NCBI GenBank assembly: GCA_035546775.1
Contig: DASZWD010000030.1
Location: forward strand, 62,001 to 126,000
Direction of reading: 5' to 3'
Length of the DNA stretch: 64,000 nt
Origin: Acidimicrobiales bacterium
GTDB lineage: Bacteria > Actinomycetota > Acidimicrobiia > Acidimicrobiales > JACCXE01
The position numbers and the translations under genes were made by a program. Within the stretch, counting starts at the first letter, position 1. The number at the start of each line of letters is the position of its first letter. Shown in pieces: positions 8,517 to 15,906 of the stretch. Below the pieces are notes generated by a model that worked only from the letters and a program-made list of their open reading frames with translations, was not told where the DNA came from and ran no database searches.

Positions 8517-9566
8517 TTGGCCGACGAGCAGATCCAGGCCGAGCGCATCGACCTGGCGGCGCTGGCGGCGTGGATGGACACGCAGGATCTCGGCGCCGGC
8601 CAACCGATCGAGCACCTGACGCCGCTGGCCGGCGGCACCCAGAACGTGATGGTCAAGTTCGACCGCGGCGGCCGCAGCTTCGTGTTTCGGCGCGGACCGT
8701 GGTCGCTGCGACCGCGCTCGAATGACCAGTTGCGCCAGGAGATGCGCGTCCTCGGCGCCCTCGCCGGCACCGACGTGCCTCATCCGGGCCTCATCGCCGG
8801 ATGCCCCGACGAAGGCGTGATGGGCGACGCCGTGTTCTATTTGATGGAGCCCGTTGACGGGTTCAACCCGTCGGTCGAGCTGCCGCCATTGCACGCCGGC
8901 TCGGCCGAGGTGCGCCACGCCATGGGACTGTCCGCCGCCGACGCCATTGCCGCGCTCGGAGCTGTCGACTACCGAGCCGTCGGTCTCGGCGACGTCGGCC
9001 ACCCCGAAGGCTTCCTGGAGCGCCAGGTGCCGCGCTGGCTGAGCGAGCTCGAGGGCTACGGCAAACACGAGGGGTATCCCGGTCCGGACATCCCCGGCCT
9101 CGACGACGTGGCGCGGTGGCTCGAAGCCAACCTGCCGGCGTCGGGGTACCAGCCGGGCATCTCGCACGGCGACTACCACCTGTCCAATCTCATGTTCCGG
9201 TGGGACTCGCCCGACGTGGCCGCCATCGTCGACTGGGAGATGTCGACCATCGGCGACCCGCTGCTCGACCTCGGCTGGCTGCTGGCCACGTGGCCGCGGC
9301 CCGGCGAGTTCGGCATCGGCGGGAACCTCGGCGAGGGTCTCCCGTCGCCCGCCGAGTTGGTGGCGCGTTACGGCGAGCGCTCGACGCGTGACCTCTCGGC
9401 CATCAGCTGGTACGAGGTGATGGCGTGCTTCAAGTTGGGCATCGTGCTCGAAGGCACCCACGCCCGCGCCTTCGCCGGCAAAGCCCCACAATCGATCGGC
9501 GACATGCTCCACGCCACGACGCTCGGGCTGTTCGCCCGCGCCACTCAACGCATCAAGGAGACCTGA
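8517..9566 (+). CDS. APH-family phosphotransferase (ACAD10-like)
   Basis: A 349-residue protein-kinase-like phosphotransferase. The nucleotide-binding loop is LAGGTQNVMVKF (about 38-49), the catalytic Brenner motif is HGDYHLSN (217-224) and the metal-binding DWE is at 239-241. It resembles the bacterial ACAD10 N-terminal kinases that are often found near fatty-acid oxidation genes, not drug-resistance enzymes. TTG start directly after the preceding stop, with AAGGGG seven bases upstream as ribosome-binding site. The preceding SRPBCC protein could bind the same hydrophobic substrate, but that is speculation. Confidence 0.82.
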   Translation: MADEQIQAERIDLAALAAWMDTQDLGAGQPIEHLTPLAGGTQNVMVKFDRGGRSFVFRRGPWSLRPRSNDQLRQEMRVLGALAGTDVPHPGLIAGCPDEGVMGDAVFYLMEPVDGFNPSVELPPLHAGSAEVRHAMGLSAADAIAALGAVDYRAVGLGDVGHPEGFLERQVPRWLSELEGYGKHEGYPGPDIPGLDDVARWLEANLPASGYQPGISHGDYHLSNLMFRWDSPDVAAIVDWEMSTIGDPLLDLGWLLATWPRPGEFGIGGNLGEGLPSPAELVARYGERSTRDLSAISWYEVMACFKLGIVLEGTHARAFAGKAPQSIGDMLHATTLGLFARATQRIKET

Positions 9567-9631
9567 ACCCGCCTTTTGGTCCGTCTGCGCAAGGGTCTTT
9601 GTCGCTGGAACGGACCAAAAGCAGGCGGGTT
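9566..9631. terminator. Long bipartite hairpin between convergent genes
   Basis: The two arms are AACCCGCC plus TTTTGGTCCGT on the left and ACGGACCAAAA plus GGCGGGTT on the right. They are complementary over 19 bp apart from a three-base bulge (GCA). The loop contains CTGCGCAA and TTTGTCGCTG. It fills the gap between the two convergent stop codons, so it probably terminates both transcripts. The loop resembles that of the hairpin at 14082-14126. Confidence 0.75.
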
Positions 9632-10496
9632 ACCCGATGTCGCTGAGGCGTCCGACGAGGTCGCCGGCCTTGGCGACGAACTCGACGGGATCGCCCTGCG
9701 GCGCCAGGTCCATCAGCGACACGCCGAGGCCGGCGTAGCGCTCGGCGTCGGCCAAGAACTTGTCGGGCGCCCCGATGGGGTCACCGATGTAGAGCACGGT
9801 CTTCTTGACGGTGTTCGGGTCGCGGCCCTCGTTCTCGCAGTGCTGGTCGAGGATGGCGACCTTGCGCGCCGTCTCGTCGTAGTCGAAGGCGAACAGGTTG
9901 CACGCGTCTGCGTACTTGGCCACGAGGCGCAGCGTCTTCTTTTCGCCGCCGCCGCCGATCAGGATCGGGGGCCGCGGCTGGCTCAGCGGGCGCGGCCGGC
10001 AGATGGTCTCGGCGAGTTGGTAGTGCTTGCCGTCGAAGGGCCCCTCGTCGTCGCTCCACATCTGGAGGCAGATTTGGAGTGTCTCTTCGAGGCGCTCGAA
10101 GCGCTCGGTGACCGGCGGGAACGGCACGCCGAGGGCGACGTGTTCGCGCTCGTACCAGGCGGCACCGATGCCGAGCTGCGCCCGCCCGCCCGACAGCACG
10201 TCGAGTGTCGTCACGATCTTGGCGAGCAGGCCCGGATGGCGGTAAGTGACGCCGGTGACGAGCAGGCTGAGGCGCATGTTTTGCGTGAGCCCCGCGATAT
10301 AGCCGAGCGCGGTGTAGCCCTCGAGCATCGGGTCCGTCGCCGGCGCCATGTGCTCCATCTGGAACCAGTGGTCCATGAACGTGAAGCTGGCGACACCCAC
10401 CTCGTCGGCGGTCTTGGCCGTCGCCGCGACGGTGGCGGCGATCGACTCGGTGCCGCCCGGGAAGTCGAAACGGATCTGGTGGATGCCGAGTTCCAT
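9630..10496 (-). CDS. LLM-class F420-dependent oxidoreductase (TIGR03560-like)
   Basis: A 288-residue luciferase-like TIM-barrel oxidoreductase expected to use reduced F420 or a flavin. It starts MELGIHQIRFDFPGG and carries WFQMEHM, RLSLLVTGVTYRHPGLLAK, LGIGAAWYEREH and PILIGGGGEKKTLRLVAKYAD, all typical of this branch. The ATG at 10496 gives the family's normal N-terminus; the nine longer in-frame residues lie in the divergent promoter region. It converges with the kinase gene across the hairpin and diverges from a methyltransferase. The substrate cannot be inferred. Confidence 0.87.
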   Translation of the reverse strand: MELGIHQIRFDFPGGTESIAATVAATAKTADEVGVASFTFMDHWFQMEHMAPATDPMLEGYTALGYIAGLTQNMRLSLLVTGVTYRHPGLLAKIVTTLDVLSGGRAQLGIGAAWYEREHVALGVPFPPVTERFERLEETLQICLQMWSDDEGPFDGKHYQLAETICRPRPLSQPRPPILIGGGGEKKTLRLVAKYADACNLFAFDYDETARKVAILDQHCENEGRDPNTVKKTVLYIGDPIGAPDKFLADAERYAGLGVSLMDLAPQGDPVEFVAKAGDLVGRLSDIG

Positions 10497-10515
10497 AACG
10501 CGCGAGCGTAGGCCG

Positions 10516-11298
10516 GTGACCAACGAGTGGGACGCGGCCGCGCCGGTTTACGAAGACCAGTTCGAGAAGGTGACGGGCACGACGGTGCCGCGCCTGGTCG
10601 AGTGGTTGGAACCGCGCCCCGGGCTGACCTTGGCCGACGTCGCCTGCGGGCCGGGCATCGTCGCCATGGCGCTGGCCGAGCACGGCGCGGCGGTGTGGGT
10701 GTCGGACTTCAGCGCCGAGATGGTCAAGCGGGCGTTGGCCCGCGCCGCCGAGCGCGGTTTTTCCGCCGTCACCGGCGACGTGGCCGACGCTGCGTCGCTG
10801 CCCCTGGCCGACCGCACGGTGGACGGCGCGGTGTCGAACTTCGGCGTGATCTTCTGCCCGGCGATCGGCGACGCTCTGCACGAGCTGGCGCGCATCACCC
10901 GGTCCGGCGGGCACCTGGCGATCACTGCGTGGACGACCGAGGCCACCAACGGCTGGACCACCCTGCTGGGCGACGAGTACGCCGACGAGCTCGGCTTCAC
11001 CGTCCCGCCGCGGCCGATGTACCGGTGGGGCTCGGCGCGGGAACTCCGCAAGGCGCTCGACGACGCCGGCTGGCACAGCATCGACATCGTCACCGTCGAC
11101 TTCGAGCCGACCCTGCACGCCCCCGACGCGGTGGGCGACGCCCTCACCACGCCGGCCACCCGCCTCGCCCTCGCGCCGCTCAGCGAGGCCCAGGTCGACG
11201 CCCTGCGCGCCTATCTCGTACGGCGCGGCCGCGAGCTTTTCGGCGGCGAACCCGTCGCCCTGCCCCGCCAAGCCTGGCTCGCCCGCGGCACCGCCTAG
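10516..11298 (+). CDS. Class I SAM-dependent methyltransferase
   Basis: 260 residues, GTG start (VTNEWDAAAPVYED), 19 bases from the divergent oxidoreductase start. The Rossmann SAM site includes motif I LADVACGPG (about 39-47), an acidic end to strand two (VWVSDFSAEM) and a motif-III-like SNFGVIFCP. This is the UbiE/Methyltransf_11 fold with no substrate-defining feature. It may act on a small molecule or lipid. The short divergent gap suggests the two genes share a control region. Confidence 0.82.
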   Translation: MTNEWDAAAPVYEDQFEKVTGTTVPRLVEWLEPRPGLTLADVACGPGIVAMALAEHGAAVWVSDFSAEMVKRALARAAERGFSAVTGDVADAASLPLADRTVDGAVSNFGVIFCPAIGDALHELARITRSGGHLAITAWTTEATNGWTTLLGDEYADELGFTVPPRPMYRWGSARELRKALDDAGWHSIDIVTVDFEPTLHAPDAVGDALTTPATRLALAPLSEAQVDALRAYLVRRGRELFGGEPVALPRQAWLARGTA

Positions 11299-11358
11299 CG
11301 CGCTACACCCCATCTGTACCGTCGGAATTCCGGACGTCTCATGGGAGTTGATGCAGGT

Positions 11359-11511
11359 ATGCGCAAGCGGTCACCAAAGAGGCACGTCTTTCCACGGCGG
11401 ACGATCGAGGGCACGCGCTTCACCCGAAAACCGAAGGACACGCTGAGCCACGACGCCGCCCTCGACTACGGCAGCCCGTCACTCAATCGGATCGGCCCCC
11501 GTCCCCAGTAA
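11359..11511 (+). CDS. Small basic hypothetical protein
   Basis: A 50-codon frame, MRKRSPKRHVFPRRTIEG onwards, rich in Arg and Lys at the N-terminus and ending NRIGPRPQ. GGGAG lies 11 bases before the ATG, and another in-frame ATG lies at 11341. There are no membrane segments and no motif I recognise. It may be a small nucleic-acid-binding protein or chance. It fills most of the gap between the methyltransferase and the next small gene. Confidence 0.35.
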   Translation: MRKRSPKRHVFPRRTIEGTRFTRKPKDTLSHDAALDYGSPSLNRIGPRPQ

Positions 11512-11547
11512 TCCTCAACAAATTGGGATTTCGGTCGATAGGCGAGC

Positions 11548-11727
11548 GTGACCGCTTCTGCCCTCCTCCTGTCGCTGCTGGCGCTGCTGTTGCTCGGCGC
11601 CAACATCGCCTACCTCGCCGCTCTGTACTGGGTCCACGTCATGCGACCGGCCCCGATGCAACGAACGCCGCGCACGCGTCCTGCCGCCGCTGGGTACGCA
11701 ACTGCGTCGCAGCCGCTGGCGTCCTGA
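11548..11727 (+). CDS. Small single-pass membrane protein
   Basis: 59 residues, GTG start. A strongly hydrophobic stretch (ALLLSLLALLLLGANIAYLA, residues 4-23) is followed by a basic, proline-containing tail (MRPAPMQRTPRTRPAAAG). The composition fits a small membrane protein with the tail in the cytoplasm. It ends just before the VapBC operator. No homologue recognised. Confidence 0.45.
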   Translation: MTASALLLSLLALLLLGANIAYLAALYWVHVMRPAPMQRTPRTRPAAAGYATASQPLAS

Positions 11728-11745
11728 GCCACCATACACGTGTAG

Positions 11746-11771
11746 TACACGTAGTGTGTACGCTACGTGTA
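11746..11771. promoter_or_regulatory. vapBC operator palindrome
   Basis: A perfect 9-bp inverted repeat, TACACGTAG, eight bases, CTACGTGTA. Its right arm runs into the vapB start codon. An outer pair ATACACGT (11734-11741) and ACGTGTAT (11765-11772) nests around it. The position and symmetry suit autoregulation by a VapB dimer or VapBC complex. Confidence 0.7.
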
Positions 11772-11977
11772 TGGCGAAGACCCGGACGAACATCGAGATC
11801 GAGGACGAATACGTCTCGGTGATCATGGACCGGTACGGCGTCCACACAAAGACCGAAGCGGTCGACCTGGCGTTGCGCTTCGCCGCGGGTCAGCCGATGA
11901 CGCGCGACGAGGCCCTCGCCATGCGAGGCGCACGCGCCATCGGCAAGATCCCCGCCGACACCGGTCCGGCGGCGTGA
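11771..11977 (+). CDS. vapB: VapB-type antitoxin
   Basis: 68 residues starting MAKTRTNIEIEDEYVSVIM. The N-terminal half matches the ribbon-helix-helix/VapB-antitoxin pattern (TRTNIEIED strand, then a helix with KTEAVDLALRF), which binds DNA as a dimer. The Ala/Arg/Pro-rich C-terminus should wrap around the toxin. The stop codon overlaps the toxin start as GTGA. The operator reaches the ATG, so the transcript is probably leaderless or has a very short leader. Confidence 0.85.
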   Translation: MAKTRTNIEIEDEYVSVIMDRYGVHTKTEAVDLALRFAAGQPMTRDEALAMRGARAIGKIPADTGPAA

Positions 11978-12375
11978 TCCTCGTCGACACGTCGGCCTGG
12001 GTGGAGTTCGACCGAGCGACGGGGAGCGCGGTCGACGAGCGGCTCACCTCCTTGATCGCCGACGGTGCAGGCATCGCCGTGACCGAGCCGGTTCTCATGG
12101 AGGTCCTCGCCGGTGCGCGCAGCGACGCACGCGCCCGCGACCTGCGACGGTTGCTGCTCGGCTTTTCATTCGCGCCCGTCGACAGCGCCGTCGACTTCGA
12201 AGCCGCGGCGCGCATCTATCGCACGTGTCGTCGGGCGGGCGTGACGCCGCGGGGTCTCGTCGACTGCCTCATCGCTTCGGTGGCGAGCCGGTCGGGCATG
12301 CGCATCCTGCAGCGCGACGCCGATCTCGCCCGCGTCGCCGAGGTGATTGGTCTGCCCCTCGAGGCGACCGAATAG
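11974..12375 (+). CDS. vapC: VapC-type PIN-domain ribonuclease toxin
   Basis: 133 residues with the acidic PIN active site: Asp5 (ILVDTSAW), Glu43 (LMEVLAGA), Asp97 (GLVDCLIASVA) and Asp115/117 (QRDADLARVA). VapC toxins cleave specific RNAs with Mg2+ until neutralised by VapB. All catalytic residues are intact, so the toxin should be active. Translation is coupled to vapB through GTGA. Nothing nearby suggests a plasmid or island boundary. Confidence 0.88.
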   Translation: MILVDTSAWVEFDRATGSAVDERLTSLIADGAGIAVTEPVLMEVLAGARSDARARDLRRLLLGFSFAPVDSAVDFEAAARIYRTCRRAGVTPRGLVDCLIASVASRSGMRILQRDADLARVAEVIGLPLEATE

Positions 12376-12378
12376 CGT
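12373..12378 (+). promoter_or_regulatory. Candidate -10 for the FkbM methyltransferase gene
   Basis: TAGCGT ends eight bases before the GTG at 12387. Its first three bases are the vapC stop codon. It fits the leaderless pattern seen elsewhere, but read-through from vapC is also possible. Confidence 0.3.
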
Positions 12379-12386
12379 CGGGCGCT

Positions 12387-13223
12387 GTGCCCGGCCGCCT
12401 CAAAGTGACGCGTGACGCCGCGTCGAACGTGCGCGGCCGCGCCGGGTTCGTCGCCCGCGAGCTGATCGGCCGGCCCACGACGCACGTGTACCGGCTGCGC
12501 GACGCGCCCTACCGCGCCGCAATCCGTCATCCGCTGTTCGACATGTGGGTGCTCGACGAGATCTTCCGCAACCGCGCCTACGCAATCCCGGACGCGGTGT
12601 CGGCAAAGCTGCGGGCGCTCGACCATCCGGTGCGGGTGCTCGACCTCGGCGGCCACGTCGGCCTGTTCGGCCTCTGGTTCCGCACCACGTTCCCCGACGC
12701 GACGGTGACCTCGTACGAGCCCGACCCGGAGAACGCCGCCACGTTGCGGCGCTGCGTCGAGGCCAACGGGCTCGGCGATCGCTGGACGGTGATCGAGGCC
12801 GCCGCCGCGCCGAGCGAGGGCGAGGCGACCTTCATCAGCGACGGCGCGTTGTCGCAACTCGGCGGCGACAACGCCGCTCTCGACGACGAGCACGCACTGC
12901 TGGCCCAGATCTTCCCGTTCCTGCGGGGCAAGCGGCTGCTCACGCCCAAGCAGGTCACGGTGCGCACCGCCGACGTGCTGCCGGCGATGGCGGACTGCGA
13001 CTTCCTCAAGCTCGACATCCAAGGCGGCGAGTGGCCGCTGCTCACCGACAAGCGGTTCGAGAAGTTGTCCGCCGTCGCCTTCGTGCTCGAGATGCATCCG
13101 CGCGCCGCGCCGATGCCCGATCCGCTCAGCTGGGTGACGAAGCGCTTCACCCGGCTCGGCTTCCGACTGATCGTGCTGCCGGCCCACGGCGGCGAACGCG
13201 TGATCTGGGGATCGCGCACATGA
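12387..13223 (+). CDS. FkbM-family methyltransferase
   Basis: 278 residues. SAM motif I is VLDLGGHVGLFG (84-95), the strand-two acidic site is SYEPDPEN, and the C-terminal FkbM signature is FLKLDIQGGEWPLL. FkbM proteins methylate hydroxyls of sugars, polyketides or peptides. The N-terminal 80 residues contain a helical region (AIRHPLFDMWVLDEIF) that may bind the substrate. The stop overlaps the next start as ATGA, so it is coupled to the SMP-30 gene. The substrate is unknown. Confidence 0.83.
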   Translation: MPGRLKVTRDAASNVRGRAGFVARELIGRPTTHVYRLRDAPYRAAIRHPLFDMWVLDEIFRNRAYAIPDAVSAKLRALDHPVRVLDLGGHVGLFGLWFRTTFPDATVTSYEPDPENAATLRRCVEANGLGDRWTVIEAAAAPSEGEATFISDGALSQLGGDNAALDDEHALLAQIFPFLRGKRLLTPKQVTVRTADVLPAMADCDFLKLDIQGGEWPLLTDKRFEKLSAVAFVLEMHPRAAPMPDPLSWVTKRFTRLGFRLIVLPAHGGERVIWGSRT

Positions 13224-14059
13224 GGATCCGGCGCGTTGGTGACTTCACGACGACGTGGGGCGAGAGCCTCGTGTGGGACGAGCGCCGCCGACGCCTGTAT
13301 TTCGTGGACACGCTGGCCAACGCCATCCACTGGCTCGACGACGGCGACGGGGAACTGCACACGCTCGTGGCGCCGCAGATGCCCTCGGGAATGGTCGCGG
13401 CGCAGGACGGCCGGCTGGTCGTCACCCTCGACGACGGCTTGTACGTCGTCGAGGTCGACACCGAGGAGTGGTCGTTGCTAAGTCGCTATCCCGAACGCAT
13501 CGGCGGGCGCTGCAACGACATGGTCGCCGACTTCGACGGCAACCTCATCACCGGCAAGCTCAACCTCGGCCCCGCCGAAGGGTCGTCGTGGTGGTACCAG
13601 CCGTCGACCGACACGTGGAAGTTGCTCGACGACGACATCGCCAACACCAACGGCCCGACCGTCGCCGTGCTCGACGGCGCGATGACCCTCGTGATCGGTG
13701 ACTCGTCGCAGCACTACTTCGCCTACGACTACGAACCGGCGGCGGGGTCGGTCGGGCCGCGGCGCATCTTCGGCGACGTCACCGGCATGGGGCCCGACGG
13801 CGGCAAGGGCGTCCCCGACGGTGCGACGCTCGACGACGCCGGCGGCCTGTGGTGCGCGCTGCCCCGCAGCAGCCGCCTGGTGCGCTTCACCACCGCGGGC
13901 CACGACACCACAATCGACCTGCCCTTCGAGAACCCGACCGACGTCACCTTCGGCGGCCCGGACCTCGACCGGTTGTACGTCACGGCCATCAACGAGGGCC
14001 TCTACGTGATCGACGGCGTCGGCCGCGGCCGCGTCGAACCCCGCGCCCAGTTGTCGTAG
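13220..14059 (+). CDS. SMP-30/gluconolactonase-like beta-propeller
   Basis: 279 residues forming a six-bladed SMP-30-type propeller. Visible signatures are an early Glu (GESLVWDERRRRLYFVDT), RCNDMVADFDGNLITG, LANTNGPTVAV and PDGATLDDAGGLWCAL. The last gives an Asp matching the usual metal ligand. Family members hydrolyse sugar lactones or related esters with a divalent cation. Coupled to the FkbM gene by ATGA, so the two may act on one sugar-derived molecule. No signal peptide, hence probably cytoplasmic. Confidence 0.83.
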   Translation: MRIRRVGDFTTTWGESLVWDERRRRLYFVDTLANAIHWLDDGDGELHTLVAPQMPSGMVAAQDGRLVVTLDDGLYVVEVDTEEWSLLSRYPERIGGRCNDMVADFDGNLITGKLNLGPAEGSSWWYQPSTDTWKLLDDDIANTNGPTVAVLDGAMTLVIGDSSQHYFAYDYEPAAGSVGPRRIFGDVTGMGPDGGKGVPDGATLDDAGGLWCALPRSSRLVRFTTAGHDTTIDLPFENPTDVTFGGPDLDRLYVTAINEGLYVIDGVGRGRVEPRAQLS

Positions 14060-14081
14060 CGACTGGGTGAACTGCGGGGCC

Positions 14082-14126
14082 GAGTCGTCTGGGTTCTGCG
14101 CAACCTTGTGACGCTGCGAGCGACTC
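14082..14126. terminator. Hairpin between convergent genes
   Basis: GAGTCG (14082-14087) pairs with CGACTC (14121-14126). An inner GCGCAA / TTG...CGC region could pair as well, and GCCGAGTC can alternatively pair with GACTCGGC at 14148-14155. It sits between the SMP-30 and ABC-F stops. The inner CTGCGCAA...TTGT...CGCTG matches the loop of the 9566-9631 hairpin. Confidence 0.5.
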
Positions 14127-14143
14127 AAAGTTGCGATGAAGCT

Positions 14144-15880
14144 TCAGGACTCGGCTTCTTCGCCGAGGGCGAGCCACTCCTCTTCGCGGGCGGCGAGTTC
14201 GGCTTCGGCCTCTGCGAGGGCGGTGCCGAGGCGAGCCATCTCGGCGTGGTCGGACGCGGCGTGCAGTTCCTCGGTCAGCTTGTCGCGCCGGCGTTCCGCC
14301 GCCGCGATGGCCTTCTCCGCCTCGCGCATCAGGCGGTGCAGCGTGCTGGGGGAACGCCGCTTCGGCCGCACATCTTCCGAACTGGTCCTGTCCAGCACCG
14401 GTTTCCGGTGCTGGACAGGACCAGTTGGCTTGGCGGTGCGCCACGTCGCTTCCCACTCGGCGTAGCCCCCGGGCACGCGGTTGATGGCGCCGCAGCCGTC
14501 GAGCACCAGCGCGTCCTCGACCGTGCGTTCCATGAAGGCGCGGTCGTGGCTGACGACGACGAGGGCGCCGGGCCAGTCTTCGAGGAAGTCTTCGAGGACG
14601 CGCAGCGTGTCGAGGTCGAGATCGTTGGTCGGCTCGTCGAGCAGCAGCACGTTGGGTTTCTGGGCGAGCACGAGCAGGAGTTGCAGTCGCCGCCGCTCGC
14701 CACCTGAAAGCGTTCCGATCGGCGCCCACTGGGCGTCGCCGTCGAACCAGAACCGTTCGAGCAGCGCACTGTCGGTCCAGTCGGCCGCGCGCGTCGGGCC
14801 CGCCACCGCGTCGCGCACCCGCTGAGCCGGATCAAGCTCGACGCCAACCTGGTCGTAGTACCCGAGGCGGACGGTCGGGCCGACGTCGACGGTGCCGCTG
14901 GTGGCGGCGCGCCGGCCGGCGATCACGTCGAGCAGCGTCGACTTGCCGGCGCCGTTGGGCCCGACGATGCCGAGGCGCTCACGCGGGTCCAACGCGTAGT
15001 CGAGCCCGCGGAACAAGAACTCACCGCCGGGGTAGGCGAAGCCGACGCCGGTCAGCTCGATCACCTTGTCGCCGAGACGCGGCGTGCCCATGTGCAGGTC
15101 GAGCTCGTCGCGGCGCGCCGCCGCCTGCGGCCGCCCCTCGACGATCGCCGTGGCCGCCGCGATGCGCGCCCGCGGCTTGCGCGTGCGCGCCGGCGCGCCC
15201 CGGCGCAGCCACGCCAGCTCCTGGCGCGCCAGGTTGCGCCGCGTCGACTCGGCCACCGCCGCGTGCTCCTCCCGCAACTGCTTGGCCGCCAGATAGTCGG
15301 CGTAGCCGCCGTTGTGCACGAAGCCGGTGCCGCGGTCGAGCTCGAGGATGCGCGTGGTGACGCGGTCGAGCACGTGACGGTCATGGGTCACGAGCAGGAG
15401 CCCGCCGCGGTACTGCGCCAGCCGCTCCTCGAGCCAGGCGATGGCGGCGACGTCGAGGTGGTTGGTCGGCTCGTCGAGGATGAGCAGATCGGACTCGGTG
15501 ACGAGCACGCGCGCCAGCGCCGTCCGCTTCGCCTGGCCGCCCGACAACTGCGACACCGGCGTGTCCAGCAGCGGCGTCATGCCGAGGCGGTCGAGCACCG
15601 CTTCGCCCTCCCAGGCGTTGCCGACGGCGGCGCGCACCGTGCCGTCGGGCAGCACGGGCCGCTGGTCGAGATAGCCGATGCGCACGTCGCGCCCGCGCCG
15701 CACCGTCCCGGACTCGGGTTCGGTCACGCCGGCGAGCACGTTGAGCAGCGTCGACTTGCCCGTGCCGTTGAGACCGACGACGCCGATGCGGTCGCCCGTC
15801 GCGATCGTCACCGACAAGTCGGTGAACAGCGGCCGCCCGGGGCGGCTCATGGATACGCCGGCGGCGTCGACAAGGATCAC
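14144..15880 (-). CDS. ABC-F family ATPase (Uup-like)
   Basis: 578 residues with two ATP-binding cassettes and no membrane domain. First cassette: GLNGTGKST (36-44), LSGGQAKR and LDEPTNHLD. Second cassette: GPNGAGKST, LSGGERRR and LDEPTNDLD. The C-terminal coiled coil (HRLMREAEKAIAAAERRRDKL to EEEWLALGEEAES) resembles Uup. ABC-F proteins act on ribosomes or DNA, some giving antibiotic protection. Residues 486-501, in the linker before the coiled coil, are encoded by a perfect 47-base palindrome that looks like an in-frame insertion. GTG start, back to back with the cyclase gene. Confidence 0.9.
   Translation of the reverse strand: MILVDAAGVSMSRPGRPLFTDLSVTIATGDRIGVVGLNGTGKSTLLNVLAGVTEPESGTVRRGRDVRIGYLDQRPVLPDGTVRAAVGNAWEGEAVLDRLGMTPLLDTPVSQLSGGQAKRTALARVLVTESDLLILDEPTNHLDVAAIAWLEERLAQYRGGLLLVTHDRHVLDRVTTRILELDRGTGFVHNGGYADYLAAKQLREEHAAVAESTRRNLARQELAWLRRGAPARTRKPRARIAAATAIVEGRPQAAARRDELDLHMGTPRLGDKVIELTGVGFAYPGGEFLFRGLDYALDPRERLGIVGPNGAGKSTLLDVIAGRRAATSGTVDVGPTVRLGYYDQVGVELDPAQRVRDAVAGPTRAADWTDSALLERFWFDGDAQWAPIGTLSGGERRRLQLLLVLAQKPNVLLLDEPTNDLDLDTLRVLEDFLEDWPGALVVVSHDRAFMERTVEDALVLDGCGAINRVPGGYAEWEATWRTAKPTGPVQHRKPVLDRTSSEDVRPKRRSPSTLHRLMREAEKAIAAAERRRDKLTEELHAASDHAEMARLGTALAEAEAELAAREEEWLALGEEAES
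14380..14426. repeat. Perfect 22-bp inverted repeat inside the ABC-F gene
   Basis: The left arm begins AACTGGTCCTGTCCAGC and ends CACCGG at 14401. The loop is TTT, and the right arm (14405-14426) is the exact reverse complement. It encodes GPVQHRKPVLDRTSS in a linker and keeps the frame. It would form a very stable cruciform or RNA hairpin. Confidence 0.9.
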
Positions 15881-15890
15881 AGTTGCCCTC

Positions 15891-15896
15891 TACCGT
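15891..15896 (+). promoter_or_regulatory. Candidate -10 for the cyclase/ATPase gene
   Basis: TACCGT lies 10 bases before the GTG at 15907, or seven before an in-frame TTG at 15904. It fits the leaderless pattern of this genome. Confidence 0.35.
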
Positions 15897-15906
15897 TGCT
15901 GTCTTG

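Noticed and set aside
7515-9548. 677-codon frame extending the phosphatase leftwards across the SRPBCC and APH genes
   Set aside because: Phosphatase homology begins at 8000; everything upstream is antisense to two well-supported plus-strand genes.
8517-9566. Antibiotic-resistance interpretation of the APH-fold kinase
   Set aside because: The sequence resembles ACAD10-like metabolic kinases and lies beside an SRPBCC gene; the shared HGD/DWE motifs do not indicate drug resistance.
11515-11847. Minus-strand frame across the VapBC operator
   Set aside because: It crosses the operator and antisense vapB with no sensible composition. The plus-strand small membrane protein and vapB explain the region better.
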